The notes: a model not told the origin generated them from the sequence alone. A DNA stretch of 64,000 nt from Phycisphaerales bacterium (GCA_029260345.1 JAJDDK010000006.1:682001-746000), one strand, 5' to 3'; counted from the stretch's first letter, positions 46,319-55,150 are shown. Numbers and translations are program-made.

Positions 46319-46945
46319 TCAATTCGATCGCGCGATTGTCACGCGCACGTGTTCCTTCTCGAGCTCCACTTCGCGAGCGCGGATGGCGATCACGGTGAAT
46401 CCTGCAACGGTGTTTCCAACACGCACGACCGTGGCGCCGCTGCGCGACGTGTCGTCCGATTCGATCACTGCGGTTGGATTCGCTCCGATCATGGTGCTCC
46501 TCAACTGAAGCCGCGCCGCTTCACTTGCGACACGCTCTTCGATGGTCTGCGCCGCTATCACGGCTGGACGCAGGGATTTGTCGACTTTTCCGCCAGCGGA
46601 CTTTGGGGTCCCCATATCGTTCGGTTCGGTCTGGGGGGACGAGGCAAGCAGTGCGTCCGAGAGCATGAACAAGTCACGCTGCAGTTCGGGCGGAGGCGCC
46701 ATTTCAACGACACGCGTGCGCGTTAAACGCGGCGCATCTTTCTCGGCCTTTGCGCTTTTTTCGGCGCGTTTTTTCCCGGATTCCGTCATGCGCGTTTTGC
46801 TTGACGCGTTTGCGCTTTTTGGTCCGGAGGTGATCGCGGCTCGCAGCCATAGGCCCCCAGCGACCAGGACCAACGACCCGAGGACCGACGCTTTCTTGCG
46901 ATCCGAGGTGAGAATCGCCCATGCTTCCAGCAGTTGGTTCTTCAT
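46319..46945 (-). CDS. PilP/GspC-like inner-membrane protein
   Basis: 208 residues from the ATG at 46945, which overlaps the pilO stop (ATGA). One transmembrane helix near residues 25-42, a Lys/Ala-rich linker, and a C-terminal beta domain (LQLRSTMIGANPTAVIES, VVRVGNTVAGFTVIAIRAREVEL) like the homology region of GspC/PilP. It would bridge the inner-membrane PilMNO complex to the secretin, as its position between pilO and pilQ suggests. Sequence similarity is weak, so the name is an inference. Confidence 0.7.
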   Translation of the reverse strand: MKNQLLEAWAILTSDRKKASVLGSLVLVAGGLWLRAAITSGPKSANASSKTRMTESGKKRAEKSAKAEKDAPRLTRTRVVEMAPPPELQRDLFMLSDALLASSPQTEPNDMGTPKSAGGKVDKSLRPAVIAAQTIEERVASEAARLQLRSTMIGANPTAVIESDDTSRSGATVVRVGNTVAGFTVIAIRAREVELEKEHVRVTIARSN

Positions 46946-47544
46946 GACGGATCCTCCTCGCCGGCGCTGGCGACCTCGGTCGTTTCGCCAAAACGATTGG
47001 CATCGAAGAACACGTTGAGAATCAGTTCGGCCTCGACCGTCGCTTCGTGGGAGGCAAGCCGGTCGGCAGCCGTGCGGCGCGGGGTCTCGATCTTCACGCG
47101 CAGAATGCGCACGAGTCGCGGGAGTGACTCCAGCCACTCGATGGCGTCCTGCACACCCAGAAACGGCCCCTTCATGCGGACCGTCATGGGCGCGGACATC
47201 GCGTTGCCGACGTCCTCGACCCCGCCCGTCGTGATTTCACGCTCGGTCATGCCGAGAAGATCGAGTCGCGACGTCAATTGACGGATAAGTCCGGCAATGT
47301 CGTTTCTGGTGGGAATTTCCTTGATGGCAGACGTCGCGATGACCTGAGCCGCACCGAGGCGCTCTTCAAGTCGGGCGATCTCGGCGGCGCCGTTGTCGGC
47401 GCGTTGGGCTCGATCACGCAATGACTCCGCTTCGTCTTTCAGTTCACCTATGGCGCTGACGCGAGGCAAGACGCCCACAAGGACGCCCATCACGACGAGC
47501 AGCACAAAGCCAACTGGCAACCAGATGCGATGTGACCGGCTCAT
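46942..47544 (-). CDS. pilO: Pilus alignment-complex protein PilO-like
   Basis: 200 residues. One N-terminal helix (LPVGFVLLVVMGVLVGVLP), a coiled coil (about 30-70) and a ferredoxin-like domain. This is the PilO/GspM layout. It overlaps pilN by four bases and the PilP-like gene by four, so the block is translationally coupled. Confidence 0.82.
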   Translation of the reverse strand: MSRSHRIWLPVGFVLLVVMGVLVGVLPRVSAIGELKDEAESLRDRAQRADNGAAEIARLEERLGAAQVIATSAIKEIPTRNDIAGLIRQLTSRLDLLGMTEREITTGGVEDVGNAMSAPMTVRMKGPFLGVQDAIEWLESLPRLVRILRVKIETPRRTAADRLASHEATVEAELILNVFFDANRFGETTEVASAGEEDPS

Positions 47545-48176
47545 GCGCCCTCCTCATCGCGATTGATTTCATACGTGGCATCAAGGTCGACTTGGCAGGT
47601 GACGCCGAACTCGCGCGCCGACGTGTCGCCGATCTGTGCTTTTCGGGCGTAGTCCACCGTGATGGTGGCGAACAGCTTGTGCGATTGAAGTCCGGCGACG
47701 AATGAGGCCACGTCGAGATCGTCCGGAGCGATGCCGGCGATTTCGATGTACATCACGTCGTACAGAACACCGGCGCCACCGGACCGCCTGGAACCGCGTG
47801 AGCCGTCGGCACGGGGCGTCACGGAAATAGAGGTCAGCGTCACCGTTTCCGGGGCAACTTCTCCCATCGAACGAATGATGTCGCCAATGCGCACCGGCCA
47901 CGCGAGCCGGTCATGCCGCGCAATGAGTGACTCATAGCGATCGATGTCTTGCGTGATAGCTTGCGCCTGGCGCTGCTGGTCCGCATCAAGCTGCACTTGC
48001 TGCAGGAGATAGTCAACACGGCGCTGCGACCGCTGATTGGCGATTGACAGGACGGCAATCACCGCGATGAGCACGGCGCAGGTCACGACATAGCTCGAGA
48101 TCCAGAGCTGGATGCGGCGACGCCGGTGAAGGCTCTGCCGGCATGACTCGGGTGTCAGGTCGATCAGCGGAATCAT
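47541..48176 (-). CDS. pilN: Pilus alignment-complex protein PilN-like
   Basis: 211 residues. The N-terminus IPLIDLTPES carries the NLLP-like motif that docks PilN into PilM, followed by one helix (SSYVVTCAVLIAVIAVLSIA), a coiled coil (about 52-85) and a periplasmic ferredoxin-like domain. It overlaps pilM and pilO by four bases each. Confidence 0.85.
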   Translation of the reverse strand: MIPLIDLTPESCRQSLHRRRRIQLWISSYVVTCAVLIAVIAVLSIANQRSQRRVDYLLQQVQLDADQQRQAQAITQDIDRYESLIARHDRLAWPVRIGDIIRSMGEVAPETVTLTSISVTPRADGSRGSRRSGGAGVLYDVMYIEIAGIAPDDLDVASFVAGLQSHKLFATITVDYARKAQIGDTSAREFGVTCQVDLDATYEINRDEEGA

Positions 48177-49372
48177 GCCGCCTGCCTCCCTTCGACATCT
48201 TGTTCGGGAGCTTCCGTTGGCGCGGCTTCTCGGCCCTTCTCCGAAGCGACCACCAAGCGTCGCTCAATCGAAACGTTTGAATCTCGCAGGGAGAGCCCGG
48301 CCGCCGCGGACCATTCCGGAAACAGCGATTTGTCTTGACCCTGAAGGGTTCCCCCAAGGCTGATGCCTTCGAGTGATTCGCCCGCGTACGTCGGCAACCC
48401 GATGCCGCGCTGCATGTGTGACACCAGGTGCGGTTCGCCGGCTTCTCCACCGACGATCAGCGCAAACTGCGGACGGGCGCCAGTAAAGCTCACGGCGTAA
48501 TAGCGCACGCACATGGCGATCTCGCGGGAGAGTTCATCCACGACGGGACGAATCGCTTCGAAAATTGCCTGTTCAGTGCGATCGTCAAGTATGCCGTCGA
48601 TTTGGCGCCGGCCGGGTTGAATGCGCTGCCGGCGCAAGTCCCAGGCGGCTTGCGCGTCAAGCCCGAGGCGTTCAGCGACCAGTTCATTCATGCGCCGACC
48701 ACCGAGTGTCAGCGTCTTGTAGAAGGCAATGGTGGAGCCGCGCAGAATGAGCAGGTCCGTCGAGCCGTAACCAATGTCGATTAGCAAACGAGTGACCGTG
48801 GAATCGGACGAGCGCCGACCTGCCCGCTCAAAACAGCGAGCGCTGGCGACGAAGGACGGCTCAACAGCGACAGGTCGGAATCCCATATCGGACACGCCTT
48901 CGATGAGCCATTCGAGCGCTTCGGTGAGCGCTCCAACCACAATCACTTCATCGCGAAGCTGATCGCTCTGGCGCACTTCGCCGGCTCGAATCCAACCAAT
49001 TTCTGATTGCTGTTCGGGTGCAAAGCCGAGTCGGTCGCGCGCCTCAAGAGCAACTGCCGCGTCCGCTTCCTCAACTGGCATGCGCGGCTGTCGGATTGAT
49101 CGGATGCGAAGCAGATCCTGCCCGAGTCCGATCACACATCGACGACCGTGAAATCCTCCAACGGACCATCGGCGCCGGAGCGCCTCCATGATCGGACCGA
49201 GCCGATCCTGCGGCCGCTCCTCATCTAGCGCCGCGGGCGCTTCGATGCGCATGGCATCCACGACCGCGAGCCCTTCACCTTGCGTGCGCAACTGAAGCAG
49301 CTTGGCGCCCGTTGCGGACAGGTCCAGACCGATCGGAAGGTATGAGGATGTCATCCAACTCGGCGTCTTCAT
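48173..49372 (-). CDS. pilM: Pilus assembly actin-like ATPase PilM
   Basis: 399 residues. The actin-like fold is visible: phosphate-1 region IGLDLSATGAKLLQL, LLIDIGYGSTDLLILRGS and the adenosine-side ALIVGGEAGEPHLV. It sits on the cytosolic face and binds the PilN N-terminus. A charged tail (EAPEQDVEG) follows. The start overlaps nothing; the preceding gspH-like gene ends 39 bases before it. Confidence 0.9.
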   Translation of the reverse strand: MKTPSWMTSSYLPIGLDLSATGAKLLQLRTQGEGLAVVDAMRIEAPAALDEERPQDRLGPIMEALRRRWSVGGFHGRRCVIGLGQDLLRIRSIRQPRMPVEEADAAVALEARDRLGFAPEQQSEIGWIRAGEVRQSDQLRDEVIVVGALTEALEWLIEGVSDMGFRPVAVEPSFVASARCFERAGRRSSDSTVTRLLIDIGYGSTDLLILRGSTIAFYKTLTLGGRRMNELVAERLGLDAQAAWDLRRQRIQPGRRQIDGILDDRTEQAIFEAIRPVVDELSREIAMCVRYYAVSFTGARPQFALIVGGEAGEPHLVSHMQRGIGLPTYAGESLEGISLGGTLQGQDKSLFPEWSAAAGLSLRDSNVSIERRLVVASEKGREAAPTEAPEQDVEGRQAA

Positions 49373-49411
49373 CTTCCCTCTCTCACGTCCGTGCGCGGCG
49401 GCGGTCCGTTG

Positions 49412-50032
49412 TCACGGATCGACGCGAACAACCTCCACACGCCCTGTGAACGGCTCGACCGAAACCTGAAACGCTGAATCCGTTCCAACAATGCGGAGCG
49501 ATCCTCCGGCTCCGGGTTCATCACTGGTCAGATTCAGCACTGGTCCGCCAAGCTCATCGAAGATGAGCAGCGCGCCGTTGTTGAAATTCACCTGGTCGAT
49601 CTGAGCGCCGGCAAACTGCTCGTCATTGAAGTTCCGCGACATCGGGCGACCGTGGTCAAGCGGATCGAAGAGCACGTCAACGGGGCTGGCGATGTCGATC
49701 GCCGCAGCGCCCGGAGGCGGCGCGAAGATCGTGTAGCCGTTGCCTTCCACGACGGTCCACGCGCCATCTTCATCCTGCTGGGCGACGCGACCGAACGCCA
49801 TCACGAAGCGCGACTGGTTCGCCAGCGCTTCGGACTGGATGTACGTCACGTCACCGACGAGCGTGCGGACGGACGCCTGAATGCGCAGCACACCGACATT
49901 CGCCATTGACGGAATCACCATGACTCCGGCAATGCCGAGGATGACGACGACGATCAGCACCTCGATGAGGGTGACGCCGCGTCGTGGCGCGCGGGAGGCG
50001 CCGGTCAGATTGTCGATTCGCGTTGCGGGCAT
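49412..50032 (-). CDS. GspH-type pseudopilin
   Basis: 206 residues. Class III prepilin signal: a basic 18-residue leader, then G-VTLIEVLIVVVILGIAG with Glu at +5. The remaining domain is a globular minor-pilin fold with FWTVVEGNGYTIF-like and LRIVGTDSAFQVSVEPFTGRVEV strands matching the GspH/FimT pattern. It is probably a minor tip subunit of the fibre. A prepilin peptidase is needed, and none is encoded here. Confidence 0.88.
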   Translation of the reverse strand: MPATRIDNLTGASRAPRRGVTLIEVLIVVVILGIAGVMVIPSMANVGVLRIQASVRTLVGDVTYIQSEALANQSRFVMAFGRVAQQDEDGAWTVVEGNGYTIFAPPPGAAAIDIASPVDVLFDPLDHGRPMSRNFNDEQFAGAQIDQVNFNNGALLIFDELGGPVLNLTSDEPGAGGSLRIVGTDSAFQVSVEPFTGRVEVVRVDP

Positions 50033-50072
50033 GGAACGTTGCTCCGATCCCCCGGACGTTGACGAGCGCGGC

Positions 50073-50363
50073 TTAGTCTTCCTGGCCAGCCGGCATCTGA
50101 ATGACCTTCACTTCGAACGGTCGACTCAGTTTTTCGTTGAGCGCATCGAGTTTCAGATTCACTCGGCGCAATTCCTTGATCATGTCATTGCGCTGATCAG
50201 CCGGGTTCACGACACCCTGCGGACGGTGCGCCTGGCTGGGTCCGGCCGTGGCCGGTGACGGCGGCGTCCACTGAAACATGACGGCGGCGATCAACACCGC
50301 GTTGAGCGTGAGAAGGGCTCCCGTTGCTCGTCGTGACTCAATTCCGGTACGGGCCTTCGACAT
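50073..50363 (-). CDS. Small membrane-anchored protein of unknown function in the pilus cluster
   Basis: 96 residues. A basic start and one hydrophobic segment (GALLTLNAVLIAAVMFQW, about 15-32) are followed by a Pro/Ala-rich linker, a short coiled helix (MIKELRRVNLKLDALNEKL) and KVIQMP. I recognise no family. The coiled helix and membrane anchor suggest an assembly or docking subunit. It lies between the GspH-type gene and another unknown gene, all on the same strand with short gaps. Confidence 0.65.
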   Translation of the reverse strand: MSKARTGIESRRATGALLTLNAVLIAAVMFQWTPPSPATAGPSQAHRPQGVVNPADQRNDMIKELRRVNLKLDALNEKLSRPFEVKVIQMPAGQED

Positions 50364-50393
50364 GACTACTTCTCCTGCCTGAGCCCTGGTCGA

Positions 50394-51047
50394 TCACCGC
50401 GATCGAGAAACGGCGGGCAGCGTGACCACAAACATCGCCTCAACGTGAGACGCTTCAATTTCTTCGGGGTTATCCGGGGCAAAGGTGAGAGCCACGGAGA
50501 GGGCGGCGGTTCCGTCATCTCGCCTGACCGACGTGATCCGCATGGCCGTCACATTTGTCGTGACCACCGTCTGCTCCACATCGGGGCGTCGCCTCCAATC
50601 CAGCGCGAACGTGTCCGAAAACAGTGCGGCTGACGGGAGCGGCATTGCATCATCTGTCTCAACGATTGCTCGCATGGCGATGACGGCTTCGAGCAGCGGC
50701 GCGTGACTGATAATCAGAACTTCACTGTCGTTGACGACGCCTCGGTTGCGTTGGTCGCCGGTCCAGAGAAGGAGTTCGGTGGCGCCACTGACCTCTCGGA
50801 CGTCAATGACCGCGTGGGACGATTGAATGAGCCTCTTCAGGGCATCGACGATGCGAGCGCGTTCTTCCGAGAGCGAGGCAAAGTTGGTTTGATCGTCATC
50901 GTCAGTCGCATCCATGGACAGAACCGTGTTGGGGCGGACGACGAAACCAAGGGCGGTCAATCCAACAGCGCTGCCGATGGCGATGACGGACGCCGCAGCA
51001 ACGTTCTGGCCGACGAGGCCGGTCAATTTTGAGATGGGATTGAACAC
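50394..51047 (-). CDS. Membrane-anchored protein of unknown function in the pilus cluster
   Basis: 217 residues from the GTG at 51047, which has GGAGGAAG about seven bases upstream; earlier in-frame codons lack such a site. One hydrophobic segment (VAAASVIAIGSAVGLTALGFVV, about 15-36), then an acidic soluble domain with VIDVREVSGATELLLWTGD and EVLIISHAPLLEAVIAMR. No family is recognised. Position suggests a minor component or regulator of the fibre. Confidence 0.6.
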   Translation of the reverse strand: MFNPISKLTGLVGQNVAAASVIAIGSAVGLTALGFVVRPNTVLSMDATDDDDQTNFASLSEERARIVDALKRLIQSSHAVIDVREVSGATELLLWTGDQRNRGVVNDSEVLIISHAPLLEAVIAMRAIVETDDAMPLPSAALFSDTFALDWRRRPDVEQTVVTTNVTAMRITSVRRDDGTAALSVALTFAPDNPEEIEASHVEAMFVVTLPAVSRSR

Positions 51048-51210
51048 GCTCCTGCTTCCTCCACCTTCGCGGGCATGTGGAGTCATCGGCGTGATGGCAA
51101 GCGGGGATAGCGGCAACGCCGGTGCGGTGTGCGGGAACGGGTTCAACCTTGTCGAATGCGCGATCTTGCGAGTTTTCGGATGAAGAACTTCGCGTTGTGT
51201 TCAGCGCAAT

Positions 51211-51244
51211 AAAAAACGGCCGAGATCGGTAGACCTCGGCCGTT
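51211..51244 (-). terminator. Strong intrinsic terminator of the pilin gene
   Basis: Read on the minus strand, AACGGCCGAG (51244-51235) and CTCGGCCGTT (51224-51215) form a perfect 10-bp stem around a ten-base loop, followed by TTTTTT. It ends the pilin transcript before the gene at 51047. Some read-through may feed the cluster. The remaining bases 51048-51210 show no other feature. Confidence 0.92.
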
Positions 51245-51276
51245 GGATTCAGACAGTTTGAATCGAAAACCTAGAC

Positions 51277-51783
51277 TTAGCCGCCGCCGCCGGCGTCGAA
51301 CGGATCAAGTGCAACATAATCATTGCCGTCTTCATCCTGTTCGTTGGCGAGCAGGTTGGTGGCGTTGTTGTAGCCACAGGCAAAGACTTCACCGGAGTTG
51401 GAGTCATAACCCCAACCTGCAGCCGTACCATCAGTCACCGGGTCGCCTTCGTAGGCATCAACTTCGACGGCCGTGGAACGGGTGTAGCCGTTGTTGGGCT
51501 CGTCCTTCAGGAAGTCCTCCTCAACGAGGACGCCCCAGCCGCTGTGATCGGCGCCGCCAAGCGGGCTGTCTGCATCGTCGTGCGGCAGTGTGCCTGTCTC
51601 TTGCACACGATAAAGCTCGACCTGTGCATTGATGGTCTGGAGCTGGCTGGCAAGCGCACCCTTGACGGCTTGCTGGCTGGCGTTTGTGAACTGGGGCACG
51701 ACGATTGCCGCCAGGATCCCGAGGATCACGACGACAATCAGAATCTCGACCAGTGTGAATCCCTTGTTCCGTGGCTTCTGCAT
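51277..51783 (-). CDS. Major GspG/PilA-type pilin
   Basis: 168 residues from the ATG at 51783, which has GAGGAG eight bases upstream. Short basic leader (MQKPRNKG) then FTLVEILIVVVILGILAAIVVPQF with Glu at +5, the class III prepilin signature. The globular part has the N-terminal ASQQAVKGALASQLQTINAQVELYR helix of GspG-type pseudopilins and ends in an acidic loop with four Gly. Its own strong terminator and 253-base leader make it likely to be the most abundant fibre subunit. Whether the fibre is a pilus or a secretion pseudopilus cannot be decided. Confidence 0.92.
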   Translation of the reverse strand: MQKPRNKGFTLVEILIVVVILGILAAIVVPQFTNASQQAVKGALASQLQTINAQVELYRVQETGTLPHDDADSPLGGADHSGWGVLVEEDFLKDEPNNGYTRSTAVEVDAYEGDPVTDGTAAGWGYDSNSGEVFACGYNNATNLLANEQDEDGNDYVALDPFDAGGGG

Positions 51784-51971
51784 CGGCTTCACTCCTCACT
51801 GACAATTGGCTCGGCGCCGTTCCCTTCGGCACGAATATCCGCGGCCTCCACAGCCGACGGATCGCGCCCGCGGCACGGCGCGGGCCGCATTCATCGTCGG
51901 CGGGGACCTGTGGCGGCTTGATCGCCGTCGATATCCGAACTTTCCCCCGGTCGTTACAAACGGATCAATGC

Positions 51972-52002
51972 ATAAAGACAAACGCCGCAGTGAACTACGG
52001 CG
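51972..52002 (-). terminator. Probable intrinsic terminator of the HEAT/receiver gene
   Basis: On the minus strand CGCCGTAG, a four-base loop and CTGCGGCG (one G-T pair) are followed by TTTGTCTTT. It lies 35 bases after the stop of the HEAT-repeat gene and before the pilin gene. The rest of 51784-52036 is an apparent 5' leader of the pilin gene with nothing else recognised. Confidence 0.6.
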
Positions 52003-52036
52003 CTGTCATTGAATAGTTTCGATGGTGAATTCCGAC

Positions 52037-54193
52037 TTATCGGGTCACGAGGATCAAGTCGAGGATCTCGCCGCCCTGGAGGTTTAGAGCGCCCATAAGT
52101 GCTGCTGCGGCCGTGGCGACCTGCGTGTCGTCACTGGTTGTGAGTTCAACGAGTCGCTGGATGTGGCGGCGCTCAAGCAGATTTCCGAATGCTTTCGCCG
52201 ACCTTGTGACCTTCTCCAGAAGAAGAACTTCAGTTTCGCCGTCAGCGGCGAGAGCCGCGTCCATCAATGCGATCTGGGCACGGCGCTGACCGATTCGGGC
52301 CAGCACATCGGCGACCTCAAGTTGCACATCCCCATCCGTTGATTCGAGCGCGCCGATCAACGGAAGAGCGGCGTCGCTGACTGAGAGCGATGAACTTCCA
52401 CTGATGGCAAGGTCGCGGAGGACGGCGAGAGAGTCGAGCGCGTACTGCCGCGCCTGGTCTTCGGAGATCAGCGGGCCGGAGCCTTCGAGCACGAGCTGCA
52501 TGGTCGCTTCGACGAGTTGATCGTCGGAGATTCCTTCGCGGCGGACTTCGGTCAGTGGCTCATTCTCGAATCGGAAGTGGAGTTCACTCCAGCCGGAGGC
52601 AGGAAGCACACCGAGAACTGGCGTCGCGCGAAGTTTCGGATGCGATCGTGATTCGGTGATTGTTGAGTCAACGAGTGTGGTCAGGCCATCGACGACGACG
52701 AGATCGACGCCGGGCGCTTCGGCAATGGCCGAGGCCACGCCGGCAAGGGACGCCGCAGGCGGAAGCACTTCGTAGCCTTCGCCCTGGAGCAGTGTTGCAA
52801 TTGCCTGTTGCCGTTCGACATTTGATGCAATGACCACCGCGTACTGCGTAGAGGCATCGCGAATGGCGGATGCCAGCAGCGGCGTGACGCGGTCGGCGCC
52901 GGGGAAAGGTTCGACCGGATTGGCGGCGCCAAGGGCCAAGGCCGCTTCGTATTGCACGCGACGATCGGGATAGGACAGCGCATCGATCAATGGCTTGCTG
53001 GCGCCGAGACCTTCCCAAAGACCGGCGCCACCGGCGCTGCGGCGCAGCGCTTGAATGGCGCGGCGGGCCAAGGGCGTATCGCGATCTTCAAGCGCCATGG
53101 CGAGCACATCCTGCGTGACGCGCGGACCGGCTGCGACGGCAAAGTAGAGGGCGTCGCGACGGTCGGAGGAATACACCGGATTTTCGTAGCCGTCCGGAGT
53201 GTCAATCTCTCGTGAGAAATTCGCGGCGATCCAGAGCGAAACAGCGCGGCTGTTGGTCGGATCCAATTCGAGGGCCGTTTCCGCCAACTGCATGGCGCGG
53301 GTTTCGTGGAACACTTCGGTGCGAATCGGCGTTGCATAGAGGCCGAGCGCTGGGTCGAACGTCCAATCGAGCTGATGCTGCTCGTTGGGGAATCGGGTGA
53401 GGCTTCGCGAATGGTCGTAATAGTCTTCTGCGAGCAGGAGATAGAGGTCGCTCAATTGAAGATTGGGATTGAATGAGCCGCTGATGCGCGCGATGGCGCG
53501 CTCGGCAGCGACACGCGTCGCGGACGCTTCGGTCGTGTATGCGAGTTCGTAGAGCGGGGCCAGCGCCGAAGGATGTTGAATCTGACCGAGGATTGCAGCG
53601 AGTCGTTCCTGCAGCACCGGATCAACCGAGAGCAGCACGGCGGACAGCGGTGCGACACCATCGGCCCCCATGCTGACGAAGACGCGTTCGACTTCGGCTT
53701 CCAGCGCCGGGTTGCTTTTGGCGACCAGCACCTGCATGAGTTGCGGCGTTGCGTATTCACCAGCGAACTGAAGGCGCTGACGCGCGAGGATGCGTCCGCG
53801 CTGATTGCCGGACAACATGTTGATGTTGCGTGCGATCTCGTCCGGGTTGCGGGCTTTGTCTTTGCGGCCCTGCTGGTAGAGCTGCTCAAGCTGAGCCGCG
53901 ACGGATTCAACGCCGTCAATAAAGAGACCTTTGCGGACGGCGTTCTCGAAGCCTTCAACGCCGAAGCGTGAGTCTTCGACAAGGCCAACGAATTCTTCCG
54001 GGGTCAGGCTGCGCGCGATGAGCGCGGCGCCGGACGCATCGGCGAGTGTGTCCTGACGGGTGATGACGTAATGCCGGAAGTCATCCAGCAATTCGTTATT
54101 GGTCGGTTGGCGGTCTTGCCCGAGCGCCGCCGGCGACAGGATCGCCAGCATCGCAAACAGGCCGAGAAGAATCGGTCGCAGAAGGCTCGGCAC
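52037..54193 (-). CDS. Exported HEAT-repeat protein with an internal receiver-like domain
   Basis: 718 residues from the GTG at 54193 with AGAGGAA seven bases upstream. A signal peptide (LLRPILLGLFAMLAILSPAALG) sends it out of the cytoplasm. Helical HEAT-type units run over about 130-240 and 380-440 (e.g. RVQYEAALALGAANPV). Residues about 448-560 then show the strand order of a CheY receiver: YAVVIASN, YEVLPPA, DLVVVDGL (Asp near 500), TPVLGVLP. Only one of the usual acidic residues is obvious, so it is probably a pseudo-receiver. Further HEAT units close the protein. It lies just before the pilin gene, with a terminator between them. A related cytoplasmic HEAT gene is at 3406. Confidence 0.72.
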   Translation of the reverse strand: MPSLLRPILLGLFAMLAILSPAALGQDRQPTNNELLDDFRHYVITRQDTLADASGAALIARSLTPEEFVGLVEDSRFGVEGFENAVRKGLFIDGVESVAAQLEQLYQQGRKDKARNPDEIARNINMLSGNQRGRILARQRLQFAGEYATPQLMQVLVAKSNPALEAEVERVFVSMGADGVAPLSAVLLSVDPVLQERLAAILGQIQHPSALAPLYELAYTTEASATRVAAERAIARISGSFNPNLQLSDLYLLLAEDYYDHSRSLTRFPNEQHQLDWTFDPALGLYATPIRTEVFHETRAMQLAETALELDPTNSRAVSLWIAANFSREIDTPDGYENPVYSSDRRDALYFAVAAGPRVTQDVLAMALEDRDTPLARRAIQALRRSAGGAGLWEGLGASKPLIDALSYPDRRVQYEAALALGAANPVEPFPGADRVTPLLASAIRDASTQYAVVIASNVERQQAIATLLQGEGYEVLPPAASLAGVASAIAEAPGVDLVVVDGLTTLVDSTITESRSHPKLRATPVLGVLPASGWSELHFRFENEPLTEVRREGISDDQLVEATMQLVLEGSGPLISEDQARQYALDSLAVLRDLAISGSSSLSVSDAALPLIGALESTDGDVQLEVADVLARIGQRRAQIALMDAALAADGETEVLLLEKVTRSAKAFGNLLERRHIQRLVELTTSDDTQVATAAAALMGALNLQGGEILDLILVTR

Positions 54194-54561
54194 GGTTGGT
54201 TCCTCTTCTTCGATTCGAGGCTCGGGAGGCAATTACACGGTCGAGACGTCGCCTATGGGACGCACCGACACCCTGCGGCGGACGCCGATGCCGAGCTATA
54301 CGCCCGGCGGACGGCGATGGATCCCGCAAATCATGCGGCTAGGCACTGTACCGGGCCTGCGAGAGAACGGTCAATTCACGGTCTCACCGGCTCGGCCCAT
54401 GTGGTGATTGACGATGAGTTCTCGGAAGGACCGGCATAACACGTCCCGATAGCGCGATTTGTGCGCCAGTCAGTGTGTGGCGGCTTCAGTCGCCTGCGCG
54501 ATCCGCCGATTCGTCACAAGCCCACGACGCGAGCCGCGTCTGGGACAACCGGAGGCGATCG
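54194..54561. other. Gap of 368 bases between divergent genes
   Basis: No convincing gene, RNA or repeat is seen. It must hold the promoters of the HEAT/receiver gene (leftward) and of the regulator at 54562 (rightward). A 50-codon open frame at 54255-54407 has no ribosome site and was not accepted. Confidence 0.5.
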
Positions 54562-55140
54562 ATGCAGCACGAAAAAGAAGTTCTCACGACGGGCGAAGTC
54601 GCCAAGATCTGCAATGTCGCCCCGCGTACGGTCAGCAAATGGTTCGACTCCGGCCAGCTCAAGGGCTATCGGATTCCCGGATCGAAGGACCGCCGCATTC
54701 CGGTGTCGCAACTCGTCCGGTTCATGAAGGATCACAAGATCCCGCTCGATGGGCTGAGCACGGGTCAGATCCGAGTGCTCATTGTGGACCAGGATCAGGA
54801 GATTCTGACCACGATGAAGCAGCTCCTGAAGGAGCAGACGAGCTATGACGTGGGCGTCGCCTGCGGCGGCTTTGAAGCGGGTCTGCTTTGCCAGCGTGTG
54901 AAGCCGCACGTGTTGCTGCTCGATCTCCACCTTGAAGGCGGGGACGCGAAACACATCGCTGAGCTCGTGCGTTCCACGGACGACCTGCAACTTACGCGCA
55001 TCATCGCCATGACCAGCCGACTGACGGACGGCCAGATTGCGCAGCTTCGGAGCCAGGGCTTCGATAGCGTGCTGAAGAAGCCGTTCCAGTTGCGCCAGGT
55101 GGTGGATGCGATCGAGAAAGCCAGCTCGATCATTCACTGA
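54562..55140 (+). CDS. Helix-turn-helix/receiver regulator, inverted domain order
   Basis: 192 residues from the ATG at 54562 (GGAGG six bases upstream). Residues 8-55 are an excisionase/MerR-like helix-turn-helix: LTTGEVAKICNVAPRTVSKWFDSGQLKGYRIPGSKDRRIP. Residues 70-190 are a receiver: acidic pair D76/D78, phosphoacceptor D121 (VLLLDLHL), Ser in AMTSR and Lys in LKKPF. The DNA-binding domain precedes the receiver, opposite to the usual order. Its cognate kinase is not obvious; the only kinase in the window is at 40867. It is divergent from the exported HEAT protein next to the pilin gene and so is a candidate regulator of that cluster. Confidence 0.85.
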   Translation: MQHEKEVLTTGEVAKICNVAPRTVSKWFDSGQLKGYRIPGSKDRRIPVSQLVRFMKDHKIPLDGLSTGQIRVLIVDQDQEILTTMKQLLKEQTSYDVGVACGGFEAGLLCQRVKPHVLLLDLHLEGGDAKHIAELVRSTDDLQLTRIIAMTSRLTDGQIAQLRSQGFDSVLKKPFQLRQVVDAIEKASSIIH

Positions 55141-55150
55141 ATCACAAGTG

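Noticed and set aside
54255-54407. 50-codon open frame in the 54.2-54.5 kb gap
   Set aside because: No ribosome site, no homology cue, basic shadow-like composition; could be checked by comparison with relatives.
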